Source: Corella eumyota (lineage: Eukaryota > Chordata > Ascidiacea > Phlebobranchia > Corellidae). Taken from it: 64,000 nt of DNA. Location: the NCBI GenBank assembly GCA_963082875.1, contig OY720102.1, forward strand, positions 7,006,001 through 7,070,000, given 5' to 3'. Position numbers and translations under genes: made by a program. The notes beneath the pieces were generated by a model. It did no database searches. It had not been told where the DNA came from and worked only from the letters and a program-made list of their open reading frames with translations. This document shows, in pieces, positions 47,840 through 60,600 of this stretch (the first letter of the stretch is position 1; each line of letters opens with the position of its first letter).

Positions 47840-50800
47840 CTAGGTCAGGGGTGCATTTTCAATATCCTCGTAGTTCGGTGGTGGGGTAACATTTTGGTTT
47901 GCGTGCAGAGGTGTCGGATTTAGTTCTTGCGTTTCCAGCTTTAGACCTTGCGTTGCATCAATTGATTGTCTGTTTGCTTCAGAGCCTTCAGACCTGCCTC
48001 CCCTGTGAAAAATACACGGTTGTTTAAGAGATTTCGTATGAGGTATTTGTATGTTAGAGCTGAGCCTGCTTTTAAGTTGGTTTTACCAATTGTATGACTT
48101 GTTGAGATTATAAAAAAATGCCGTGATGTAGAGTCAAAAAAAAACGTTTACGTACTTCTAATAACTTAGGCCAGACTGCTTTAAAATAGCCTAAAGCCGT
48201 TCATTTAGCATGTGAAAAGAACTTAAAATTGATCTTTTTTTAATTAACTTACCTGTATATCTTTGTTACTGCTGTTGCGGCGTTGCTGCTACTTCCGTTT
48301 CGTTTTGTCCATTTGACTGCTCCACTGGTCGAGCTGCCTCTGCGGCTTTTGACTGAGCGTCGTATGGTTGTTGAGGCCGATCTAAAACGAATGAGTTATG
48401 TTTACAAGCATGCAGTTTTTTGTATAGGCAATCGCTACACTTTAAGACGAAGCGTTTTCGATCCAAAGATCAAACACTTTCATGCACCTAACATGCACAA
48501 GTGCCTACATGCATAGGCTAAGCAACAGACGTATACGCAAAGATAAACATATGTGCTAGATAGCGTATTTAGGTTTCTAAATGCAGCTTTTAAACAGTAA
48601 GGCGTCTATAAAACCTGTGTGCTTGGTATCGTATGTTTGTAAGCGTGTTTTTTGGCTCGGATCTCGTATACTAATGGCACCCCTGTAGTCCCTTGAACCC
48701 GCGCGCTGCCTTTTACCCGCCTTGGATGGCTGGGCCTCGCTAGATGTACTTGTGTCTTTTCGCCTGACCAGCGAGATAAAGTGTCGTATGTTAGGCGACT
48801 GTCGCATTAATCTGCAATGTTACATCAAGTTAGGAAACTTTATATAGTATAATGCTAGGTGGTATACAATTTAGTAGACACATTTACTTAAGATGAGTGA
48901 ATCGTACGACGCGTTTTTGTAGAATACTGTTTTACACACTTATTACTACACCAGCGATAAATGGAAGTTCATGCTATTGTTCATCCAATAAAAAACAAAC
49001 AAGCAATGTCTAAAGTCGCAAAATGCCATGACAATCGAGTGAGTAATTGAGCTTATAACATCAGATAATTTAACGTGCAGACTTGTAACCGTATAGGGCA
49101 AGACAAAACGCATGGCATTATCTTTAAGGTTGAGTAAGGCAACGTTTTACTCGAAAACTTTTTGCAGAATAGTGTTGTTCGTACGCGTGCTTTTTTAAAG
49201 CGAAATACTAAATGACTCGGTTGCATTGTTCGTGTGTTTACTAATCTAGCTATTCATTGTTTCCAAGAAATAAAGTGTTTTTGTACGGTCTTAATAACAC
49301 GATTTACTATTTACAAGCGAAATTAACTCTTCCCAACAAATAAAATTGGTATTGCCAATTTTTGTTTTATTATTCAACATTATGGAGTCGACTAATGTCC
49401 CGTTACGAAACTTCATTTTTTTACTACAAAAAGGTCCGAATCAAATCTAATAAGACCATGACGACGTTGATTGGCTTCTAAAGTAGATATGTCTGCACAG
49501 ATATTTTGCCTCTTTGATATATAAACTTTAGTGTATATGCTCTTACCTTAATCTTCGTTTAAAACTGGTTCCCAAAAAGCTGTACAAGTAAGGATTGAGG
49601 GCTGAATTAAGGTAAGCAAGAATTGAACCGACGACTGGCAAAATTGTGCAGACTGCGTCCTTAAAAAACAAAACATAAAATATATATATAGCTGAACAGA
49701 TGGTTTTGAAAAAAGCTAGCTTACTAAAACACCATGCCAAAAACTTTTGAACCTGGATAAGGGTATCTTAATAAAACACCATGACAACTTTTTTTTAAAT
49801 GGAAAATGCATTAATGTTGTCAAAACACCATAACCATAACTTTTAAACATTGAAAAGTATATCGTATCAAAACACCATGACTAAATCTTTTAAATGAAAA
49901 TGGGTATCTTAGTAAAACACCATGACAATTTTTTTTAAACATGGAAAGCCTATTTAAATGAAACACCGTGACAAAAATTTAAATTTATAATCGAAAAAAG
50001 TACAGTTGTAACTTAAAAGAGAACTAAACTTAGCTCGTCAGGATAATCATTAAGCGTAATGCAGTTTATAAACTTACGTCGCCTTCCACTCTTGGTATTC
50101 CTACAATCTTAGCAATGTGATTAGCGTGAAAAGGCAGCCAAAGTAGCCCGAACGATCCGACTAACATCACGCACATTATCGTCACCCTTCTCCGATCCTT
50201 GTCCGATCTAGAAGACGACTTTCTTCTTTTTTTGCCCCCCGCCCCACCAGTAGTTGTTGATTGACTCGTGACGCTGGGCGTACTTTGCAGACGCACTCTT
50301 GTGCTCTTAAGACGGAGAACAATCAATGAGTAACAAGCGGTCATAATCTGTTAAAATAACAAAGCGAATATAAACTAACAGCTCAACAAAATATGATTCA
50401 AAATGAAAAAAGACCTTATGAATGTATAATCCAAGATTCAGCTAGATTTTGTAAATTTTACAACACTCCGAAATACTCAGTTTAACATTAGTTATTCTGA
50501 GACCAAGTTATATAGTAATAGGTTGCTTACTATAAACGGTATGATGAACATGCCGACAAAGTTGAAGATCAAAAAGCCTGTCCAGCTGGGCGGTCGTCCC
50601 CAGTAATTACACTGTAGTGAGATTTGGGGTATAGGTGCACTGCCAGCTGTAGTTACTTCGACCACAAATGTTTCGTTGCCCGAGGCTTCAGCGCTGGAGT
50701 TTTCTACTACTTCTTCGTTATTAATTTCATTATAATTTGTGTACTCGAAGTTTCTAATAAAAATTGTCAAAATTTGTTATTCTAGTTATTGGTGTACCAT

Positions 50801-53067
50801 TGTTTAAGTTCTTAGCCTTTAGAGTACCCACAGGTAGGCACAGTTAGCCGAGAAAGTAACTTTGTTAAGTGGTAATTCGTTACACAATACATTAACTTTG
50901 TTAACGTTTTCTAGTCAAATTAAATTGACTGTAACGAAAGTTATTGAAAACTTCAAACCTAAAATAATGCCCAATTAACAGGGTTCAGATAATAGTTACA
51001 TACATTGTTTCAAAAATTGAAACGTTTAAACTCGATAAACAGCAAAATTGAACAAATATATCCCTATAATAATATCACGATTTACTTATATTAAATTAAC
51101 GGACTTTATTTAACGAAAGCACAATTTAACGAAAGTAAACTGGTCCGTTAACGATTTTGAAAGTTTTGGCGCCAACCTTTGGGAATACCCTATCAGCCGA
51201 TTTGCTGGGAAGGTTTACCGTAAAGCGTATTGGCATACCTTGTATAGGAATTTGTTGTTATTATTCCCTTAACATTTTTTTGTTTTACACTTAGGATTAG
51301 ATTATATTCTTGTTCTAAAGACTTACCCTGTTACAGAAAAATCTCCCTCGTAATAATTAGAAAGGAATTCATTCACATCAGCCGCTTTTCTAAAGATTAA
51401 CATTTTTTGACTGGATTAACGTATAAATTCACATAAATAGAGTCAGGACATTAGGTAGTAGTCAGCTATTCATTCTTACGTGCAATGGGGCTCGTAAACA
51501 TCTCGACTTTCTTCTATGTTTGTTTTCAACGTCAGACACTCGCCAATTGTCTCATTTGTGTAACCTTCGTTAATGCAATCCTGTGTAAAATCAACCACCT
51601 TTGGAAATTCGTATCTAACATTGGAAATTTTAAAAAGGCATTAAAATTCAGAAACATATCATGGCATTCGATACACTATAAAAATACTTTCAATGATTTG
51701 CTTATTTTTTTTATCAAACAGTCTAACTGAATATTATTTAGTATTTGTCATTAAAGTTCTTTTATATTTTTATCCTCGATGTGGTAATGTCGACTTCACA
51801 ACCTAAACATAGGGTAACAACAGTCACCCTGACCCAGTCTCAAGTTACTGTTGGCAGTTTGGAATATAATAAATTACATTAGCCCAAAAATAAGGCTGCT
51901 AAAAGTGTTAGCCGAGCAGGAGTTTATACTGTTTACCACGCTACAGAACAAGGACATCGAGAATTAAACCTAGAGCCTCATGTAGTGTAGAAAGTGTTCT
52001 GACTACTACATCACGCTGTTAGTGTTCATTGGTACAGGTTTGGCATACTTTTGCATATCATGCTGGTTGTCGTTGCAGTTATTTGAAAGTAGTTTTACTT
52101 ACGAGCAGGAACAGTCTGGATCGTTCCCAACCTTAAAACTGTACATCATAACCGGTATACATATAAGCAAGGCTAAAATCCAGGTTACTCCGGTAATGAC
52201 AAGGGCCGAGTTATTTGTTCGAAGTTTTTGGAGATATTTTTGAAATCGTTGGCAGACCGCAATATACCGGTCAAGACTCATAATCTAAAATGTTAGTTAG
52301 TAATTAAGGTATTGCTGTTTTTGCCAATTTCTTTCTAGTTTCTGGTTAGCTAGATTTTAGTCACCAAACCTATTTTAAACTGCTGGTGATTATTTTTATG
52401 ATTTTAATTAAACCTTTTTTTATATCAGAGTTTTAAAAAATTTCCATCGATTCAACCTACCACTAGAAACATAATTGACGCGTAGTAGTTCAGAAACAAA
52501 ATCGTTTCTTTGGTTTTGCAGAGATTCTGTGAGAGCGACCATCTTCCTTCAATGTCTTCTTTTACTTTAAACGGAAGAGTCAAAAGAAATAAAGAATCTG
52601 CAATCGCAAGCTGTAGCACATACCTGAAAAATTAAAAATAAATTATCGTTTTTGTATATACCTTGCTTAATTCTTGAATACTTTAGTATGTGCGTGTCCG
52701 CCAAAAAAAGGTTCGTATTTTTAAGGATTTAAATATAACTTGTAAACTTACCAGTGGGTAACCGATTTTTTGTATTCCTTTAACACCAGAATAACGAAAA
52801 TAACAACGAAGTTCCCGATAAGGCCAAGTATACAAATTATCAAAGAAAACGCGACTTTGATCCAAGGAACTTGGTAGTCTTCCCCGTCTAAAAAAAATAA
52901 CAACATAATAATATCACACGCAAAATATATATTTAAAAAAAATTTAAGATCTATGCCCTAAGTAAGTTTTTTTAAATGCTTATTCAGAAATCTGTTATTG
53001 TTAAAATACTCCATTTATTGTCGGGTATTTTTCGCTTACCGTCGCCGTTTTCGTAGTAGTATGACAT
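47840..53067 (-). CDS. Class A peptide-type GPCR with long ECL2 and PPxY tail, GPCR4
   Basis: Eleven coding exons on minus: 53067-53040, 52887-52752, 52623-52461, 52284-52103, 51614-51480, 51389-51327, 50753-50531, 50347-50078, 49659-49547, 48381-48253, 48002-47840. All are GT-AG and in phase; 534 aa. N-terminus MSYYYENGD, DRY at 114-116, W380 in WLPF, NPYLY at 422-426. ECL2 spans exons 5-7, has six cysteines and an NYYEGDF run. The tail is the longest of the family, rich in Arg, Ser and Thr in exon 10 and ending VTPPPNYEDIENAPLT, where PPNY (522-525) is a PPxY motif of the kind bound by WW domains. This is the most complete member and the best reference for the others. Ligand unknown; TM5-TM6 resembles somatostatin-type receptors. 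Confidence 0.86.
49721..49985. repeat. Intronic minisatellite, about six units of about 45-55 bp
   Basis: Repeats of AAAACACCATGACAA followed by ACTTTTAAAC and GGGTATCTTAAT in GPCR4 intron 8. Intron 8 of GPCR2 and GPCR3 holds only about two units (near 37362-37435 and 42900-42975). Confidence 0.8.
50820..51193. mobile_element. Possible MITE in GPCR4 intron 6
   Basis: About 373 bp present in GPCR4 but absent from the otherwise similar intron 6 of GPCR2 and GPCR3. The left end TAGAGTACCCACAGGT and the reverse complement of the right end, TAGGGTATTCCCAAAGGT, are imperfect inverted repeats. No clear target duplication and no coding capacity. Confidence 0.45.
51766..52022 (-). repeat. tRNA-derived SINE in GPCR4 intron 4
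   Basis: Third copy of the intron 4 antisense SINE, more diverged than the GPCR2/GPCR3 pair. Confidence 0.78.
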
Positions 53068-56000
53068 AGCTTTTTGTAACACGACACAATTTACTTTATA
53101 TTAGAAAAGACCTTACGGCTAAAAAAACAAAAAACTTTTGTATCTAAAGCTATTAAAACTTTACAACATGCATGTGCGATAAACTAAAAGGCTGTTTAGG
53201 CTCGGATATTAGTCATTTAGTTTTTGCTTTTTGTAAACAAGTTTTATATAGGCCGGCGCCATTCCGAAAAGCGTAATTTTTTTGTTAATTTTTATTTTGA
53301 CCTAAACTATAGTCATCAGTTTAGAAAAAATTAATAATTGTAAATTCGATTTTTATGACGCCTCTTTCTTCGGTTAGTTGCTTAAACTAATATACAACGA
53401 TAAATTTTGCACTTTTTGGTAAGTATTGATTTAAGATATATCATTTTTTCTGGGAAAATATAAACCTATGCACATATAGAGTTTTGACATACTGACTTAA
53501 AATTAAAAGATGTCCATGTTTTTACACCAAAAAAACAATGGGCAGACAAGTGTTCACATCACGACCAGAGGACAATTGCTTTTTTGCTAATCGAACTCTG
53601 CTTAACTTACATAACGCATTGTAGCCTGCTCACAATTTCAGCTACAATCGAGTACGTGACGTAGTCCAAATCGTGGGGTGAAACACCCGGAAATGCATAG
53701 ATTGTACTCGATTTTTGGCACGCGCTTTCGGGGGAATCATGAAACGAATTTCGGTAATCGAAAAATTTTCTGATGTTTTTGGGTACTGTGTAGACGTGCC
53801 TTATTTGAATAGGATGTGGGCTAAGAGGATATCCGGCCTATTGTTAGTGACGCGATTTTGTTAAATTATGTAGTATGGTAATTTTGTTTTGAAAAACATT
53901 GCATTGTTTGTCGTATTTTTTTCAAAAAACGCATTGTGCTTCATGTCTAAATTAGGGCAATACTCTTTTAAAAACAAAAATAGTTAAAGTTCAGTATAGT
54001 TAAAGTTCAAAGTTTTATATTGTCACGAAATATAAAATATAAATAGCCATGAAAGGGCAACTTTCCTATTGAATAAGAGGCCCGGCATTTTCAGAACATT
54101 TAACATACAACATGACTGTATTTAAACATGATTTGACCAGTAATTATCGGTTTAAACAATTTAATTACGCAGTACTATGGTCTTACTCATGCATTGCAGA
54201 TTAAAATACTTTTTTTTGTACTAACTAAGATATTTGTTTAAGATTTAAAAATGTCATGAACCGTTTTTAAAATGTTGATAAAATTAAACCTTATTAAAAT
54301 AACTTTTTAATTAAGCGTGCCATGACATCTCGGCATTTAATAGTTAACATTAAAGAAAAATCTACCTCGTAATGATTTGCACATTTTAATATGTCAACAC
54401 GAAAACTGCTCCTGTACCACTAACTTTGCGCACTATTTTTAACAATCGTTAGAGCGAAATAGTTTAAAGTAGATATAGTATATTGTACATCTAAAAAGTA
54501 TATTTCCGCTATAGTGGTTATAGTGGCAATAACGATAATTTGTCAAAAACATCTGAAGAATATACTACCTTGCTATTATGAAACAGTTTTTAAAAATAAT
54601 AACTAAATTCAAACTAATTTCATCGATTTTACAATGTTTTTGAAGGTAAATTAAGCTAAAAGTTGTTTTTCAATTTTCACATATCGAGTAGAAGCATTAA
54701 TTAATAACGCTTTTTGCAAGATGGTATTCTTACAACGGGATTTGAACCCACGACTCTGAGAGTTGGTAGTGCTATTCACGCTTTACAGTTTCAGTAACTT
54801 TACTTAAAGCTTGCCTTGATTAAACACTTTTTTGATTATTTATTTAATAACAAATACAAAGAAAAAATTTTTAGATTACATGCACCTATATTCAACTTAC
54901 GTATTGCTGCGTCCGCTTCTTTTAATATGTCAAAGTAAGTTGTGTTTTCAAAGTTCATTTTCAATTGTATTACAGTTTACAATATACCTATTACTACGAA
55001 TATTAAATAACAATAATAAATATATATCCCGTATATATTTGAGCCGGATGTTATACATTTATAATCAATATACCTTTATCAAAACTTCCAAATTTTAAAT
55101 ATAAGTTTTTGTCGTAATAAATTTATTTATACTGACAACCTGATTTTTGTTAGCCTAAATCGTTTTATTTTATTTAAATTCATCTTTGCTTCGATTATAT
55201 ATAGGCTCTATTCATTAACCTTTTTTTTATTTTAAACACAAATTTTATTTTATTTTATAAAGTAATCTTGGAAACTGAAAATCACATTCTTTTCTCGAAA
55301 AAGGGGCCTCGATAAAAAGATTGTTTTATTATATCCGCCACTTGGTTTCGTAAACTATAGTTGTTATAATGACACACTTGCTTCCTTTTGTTTTGGTATT
55401 CCGGTTTTATACTTTAAATTACGCTTAAGATGGTGCAGATTAGGTCAGTTATATGTTGAACACAATAAAAAATACAATTTCAAAAAAAATAGGTGATTTT
55501 TCTGTCTATTGTCCGAAATTTTGCATTATCAGCTATACGTCTTCAATGTATTGAATCAACAACGTAAGACTTTTAAGATAATCCATAACAGAATTGATTT
55601 GTTTTTACCTTGTTAAGTAATGTCACCTTTATAAGGTTTAAAATAAGGATAAGCATTGAAAATTTTGTTGTATAGGCAGAAAATGTCATCGATATGCTAA
55701 TATGGCAAATTCTTTTACGAAAAAGAAACGTTAAAAATTTTTGCAGGTGTGCTGTAATTTTAAAAGAGTGTAATTTGAAACATTGGTTAATTTAATTATT
55801 TTTTTCATTTTAAGCATTGCTGAAAAAATTGTTTTCTTTAAAAAAAAGTTTATTATCGCGCAGCGTTTTTGTTATTCCAAACCGCTAGCAAGCGTAAAAG
55901 ATTTATTTTTTTTCGGGTATTCCAATTTTGTTCGGCAAATGCGGAAATCGATCTTTCAAATAAAATTTATGCATAATTTTTTTTGCAAGATTGAATGATT

Positions 56001-57643
56001 GAATTCTGATTAATATTATACACGTTGGCACAATTGGAAAACAGTCATCTTTTGTATTATTATATTAATCCAAAAACGCTTATTGTGCTTTTGGTGCTTT
56101 TTGTTAAGCTCAAAAAAGAATGGCCATGCGTAATCTATAGAAAAAAATTCAATATAAATTTTCTTTTTGCTTTATTTATGGTAAAAACATATTGTCATCA
56201 GGGGTCGCTTTTTGTATAACACAAATTAAATAGGTATAAAAGATTCAATTAAAGTAAAAGAGTATTAAGTTCTAAAACCGACTTATTTAACAAACCGGAT
56301 CTGACTAAATTTTAACTTTTAAACTTTTTTGTTTTTTAGTCCCTTCAACTTTTATAAATAATATGCATAATGCTAAAATAAATATAAAAAATAAACTGTA
56401 TCACATTCTTAGAATAAAACTATACAATAATAAAATTAACTCTTTTCGTTTAATGTTTAAAAAGGGTCATTACATACAAAGGCTTTTATTACAAGATACT
56501 TAATTTGGCTGTTGTATGATTTTAGGCCTGTTTGGTTTATTGAGAAAGAAGTGTTAACCCGAAACTCTCTGACCCGAAATTTTTAACCCGAAACCGAATG
56601 ACTAGAATACCCACCACCAAACTTGTCACATTGCAAATTTTTTTTTAGCTAACTAATAACCCAGCAACTACCATCAGTTTATTTGCAATATTCGGCTGAA
56701 GGCCTTAAAAGAAAATAGTTGACCCCCCTTTTTTGGGGAATTCGGATGTAAAGGGTGATCGAGTAGGGTTGGGGGGTGACCGGAGTTAGTTATCCTGCTA
56801 CAAGAATAATTGTCTTTTGTTATTAAATTTTCTATAATAAATGAAAGACTAATAATTTACAGACTTTTTTTTCTTTATTGAATAAAAACAAAAACACGTC
56901 CAAAAACTACAAGGTTTATCAATATACCTGTCACACAAGCACAATCATATTATATACAAATTCATAATAAAAATACGGTGTCAAAAAGCTTAACCTTTTT
57001 TTGAAGCAAAGTTAGGTATCAAGTTATGCTATTAAATTTGTCATTTTAGTCATGCTATTAAATTTGTATGCCAAATATTATTAAATGTGCGATATAAAGG
57101 CAAGTTACAGTGATGATGAAAAGGGAAAGTTTAGCCTTTTTACGAAATAACAAGATTTTGTATTTTGATTTTAGAGAAATTAATGAAAAAATATGTACAG
57201 ACATTTTTACAGATTGGCAACAGACTGCATAACCACTTTGAACTATAACAATTAACTGGTTAGAGCACTAAAAAAAAGAAAAACAAATCTCCTTAAAATT
57301 AGAAATAAAATTATATTGACATGTATCTATAAATGTAAAGTTAATGAACTTGTTTTAAAAGGAAAAAAGGGCAGTGTTAATTTTTAAAACAGTTATGTTT
57401 TTCTTAATTCACTACAAAAACAGCAATAGTTTAAAAATGTTTAATAAACAACGTTTCCCAAAATGATATCACAAAATAAATTTTACAGGTTTATGTTAGT
57501 TAGTTCTTTTGCCTTTTAGTTAATAACAATCGTTTTTTTAAAACGATTGTGTTTTTTTAAGTACGATGATGGTACTTAAAAATCACGATGCATTTAAAGA
57601 AGGTAAACTCTGTTTTAGTTTTTTTTTCTTCTTGAAAAAAAAG
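53068..57643. other. Gene-poor interval between GPCR4 and GPCR5
   Basis: About 4.6 kb without a gene I can support; open frames of 60-90 aa here are AT-rich and lack any motif. 53500-53870 is less AT-rich and unidentified. 54720-54790 holds a tRNA-like stretch. 56550-56605 has three spaced AACCCGAAA-type repeats, followed at 56720-56790 by a G-rich segment. Confidence 0.5.
54718..54790 (-). repeat. tRNA-like fragment, possible SINE head or tRNA pseudogene
   Basis: On the minus strand GTCGTGGGTTCAAATCCCG has a good T-loop/B-box form, followed by TTGTAAGAATACCATCTT. The upstream part does not form a normal D arm and no A box is clear. A similar but shorter fragment (CTGGGTTCGATTCCTAC) lies at about 62733-62755 on minus. 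Confidence 0.4.
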
Positions 57644-60600
57644 TTACACGCCAGAAACGTTTTTATTTTGGTTTAGTGTGTATTGATTGCTGATTACCGA
57701 CGGTTTATTTTCGTTGCAGATCAGCTCTTTACTGCTTCGAACGCTTCTAACATAAAAAAAAATTACAGACAATATTTAAAAAAAAAATTTTTTGATGGCA
57801 TGGTTAAAAAAAAATTACGACTCATTATTTAAAATTTTTCTTACCCTTCTCTGGATTTTTTTTCGCCAAACACTACTTGAATGAAAGGGCCAACTGCTGC
57901 GTTAAAACATACAAACCCAAGTCCAATTAAAGGAACCTTGTCCAGGACTCCGAAAGCAATCTAAAATAAAAATAAGTTCAAGTCATATCGTAACCTTTTT
58001 ATTGAAAAAATAAAAAAAAAAAAATTTAAAGCTGTGCATATATGATTGAAATTCACCAGGAGAATTAATTTAAATAATGATTAATAGGTTTTGGTGACGT
58101 GCTTGACATGTGACACAAATAAACATCACGTTTTTGTAATCATGCCATTAATTACAGTTGTTAAAATGCCATTAAAGGTATTACCCCGATTTGTGCTAAA
58201 ATTTTGAAAATCGTCTTTGAATTAATTTTTTTTAATTAGACAAAAAATGTAGTTTTATGGCCAACAGAAGAAATTGGTATTAATTAACTCTAAGACAATT
58301 ATCCCTATGACAGATTCATTTAATAATGCCTTCTTTCTTAATTTTTTAATAAAACTTAGCCTTTAAGGTTTTTTTACTTAGCCTTCAAGGTTCAAAATGA
58401 TTGGTCTCTTAATTAAGTAGTTAGCTTTACTAGCATATATATATACATATAAACTGGATAAATACCTCGCAGTTGTAAACGCCGTAAGCTGAAGCCGCGA
58501 AGGTCGACAAGAAAACAACCCAGCAAAGCGTAAACAGACCCAAGGAGAATACAATAGGAAACTGGTTGCCGTAAAGTCGTATGTTCTTCTCATGGCCTAA
58601 TCGGGCCTTTGAAGTTTTGGTGTTCGTCACATGCTTTTTCGAATAGCCGGAAAAGGCGCCTATCAAGACCGCCTGCGTGTGAGAAATGTATTAACTTTGA
58701 TGATTAATGGGTTTTGATTAGGTCCAATATAGTTATTTTTAATTATTTTGTATAAAATCATTGCTCGTTTAAAAGTTAGATTACGCCATTTAAAATAAGT
58801 ATTCGGCAGTTGGAAAATTATTTGCTATAAATATATTCGAGCGTTTAAAAAAGCGTAATGGGAAATTTAGCTGAAATGGCAAAGATATTCTTGCCATTTT
58901 GGGCTTTATGTAAATTTAGACCAGAATTCCAGTGAATAAGAAACAAAAAAAATTTGAGCTATTTTTCTATTTAACATTTTGCACGAGCTATGAATACAGT
59001 TATTTTGCACTTTGACAATTGTTGTAAAATGAGCTATTTGGCATTTTTTTATGAATCGGCCTTGAAATAAAAGAAGCTCATTAAGCATGCATTCAAGTAA
59101 ACTGAGTACTTGCCAACAACAGTCAACCAACTTACAATAAAGGAAAGCAGAAAGAGCACAACAAAGAAGATGGAAATTCCCTTAAATCTGTTGATTCTTC
59201 CGTAAAAGCCCAGGCAAAAGGCTGCCACAATTACGGAAGCAATCCAAATCATAGGGGCCATGTATCGACTTACTTTCCCATTGAATTTGCATTCATTCTT
59301 TGTGCTTGTATATATGTGGCAACCAAGGAAAACGTGCTGCATCTAAAAGTATATAATCAAGTGTAAACAAAGGTCTCAAATATAGTTGGAAAGATTTATA
59401 ATCAAAAACCGCAAAGCAAATTTAAATATAATTAACGGAAAAGCGACATTGATAAAAACTTTAATATAAAAATTTGTGTATATAATAAAAAATAGGTCAG
59501 AACCAATTCTGTAATGAAGCAAACTATAAGTCGCCTTAAACATGTGATTCATAATGACATTCTCTTTAGCTCTCAATTTGAATAAACCTTGGGAGGAAAT
59601 TAACTTTAACTGATATCGTGACCTGAACACTATATGTTGATTTCCAGTTAGCTTTGTTCTTATTAAATTAAAGGAGTTAATATCGGGTAATACATGGGTT
59701 ACGGCACAAATTTAAAAATCCAAACAAACTCATAAATTTGAACCACAGGGCGTTAATAAACAAGTTTATTGAATTAAACAATACACAAAAGATCACGTTG
59801 CTTGCTAACCTGTAAGCCCAGCGAGCTGAGAAAGTGTATGTACAGTAATATCTCACATACAACGCCCACAGCAACATTGTCGAAAACCACCAATTTTCCC
59901 ACCAAAAATAATGGAAATCCTATAACCAAGAAAAGGTTGGAAATCGACAACTGGAATACGATTCTGTTAAAAACAGTCGAATTTAATCAGTTGGTGCATT
60001 AATAAACCGATACGAGCCAGTAAACGTTTAGTAATTGGCAATACATGGCAACAACAAATTCATAAGGCTTACGCCTTTTTATAGCCCAAAGCTATAAAAA
60101 TCAAACGGGCTTTAATTAAAACGTCGGTGTGGTGTATAATAAACTTACCAAACTTAAAAGAATGTATCGTGTTGTTTAATCCAAACTATATTACTAGCAT
60201 TAAGTAATTAAAACATTAGTTAAAATTTCTTTTTTAAATTATAATTATGAACAAATGAGAAATTATTATAGCATTTAAATTGATACATTACTTAAATTTA
60301 CCCGTTCTGTGTCGTTCTCTTCGAGTCGTCTCTTTTGCAAAGAAAATCAGTAAACAAAATACCATTGCCAACAAAGCCAAGCAAGAATAACAGGGCAGTA
60401 AAACTGCAAACCACCGGCAAAAGGACACCAAGCAATTTTTCGTTTTCTATCTCGTCGGGATTGCTTGGCAAGTCGAGGTTTTCTGTTGACGTTTTCAGTG
60501 TAGTAGATAGAGTTGGTGCAATATGTTGTGTAGTCAATATAGCGAAGGTATCTGGACGAACAGACCCGTCGTTTGTATCGTTACCGTCAACGCTGCTAAA

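Noticed and set aside
54832-56219. Small genes in the interval between GPCR4 and GPCR5
   Set aside because: Frames of 64-88 aa with extreme AT codon use, no splice-compatible neighbours and no motif.
59376-59877. Extra GPCR5 exons from the minus-strand frames at 59376-59630 and 59677-59877
   Set aside because: The phases of exons 3 and 4 join perfectly without them; the second frame is another reading of exon 3 and its intron.
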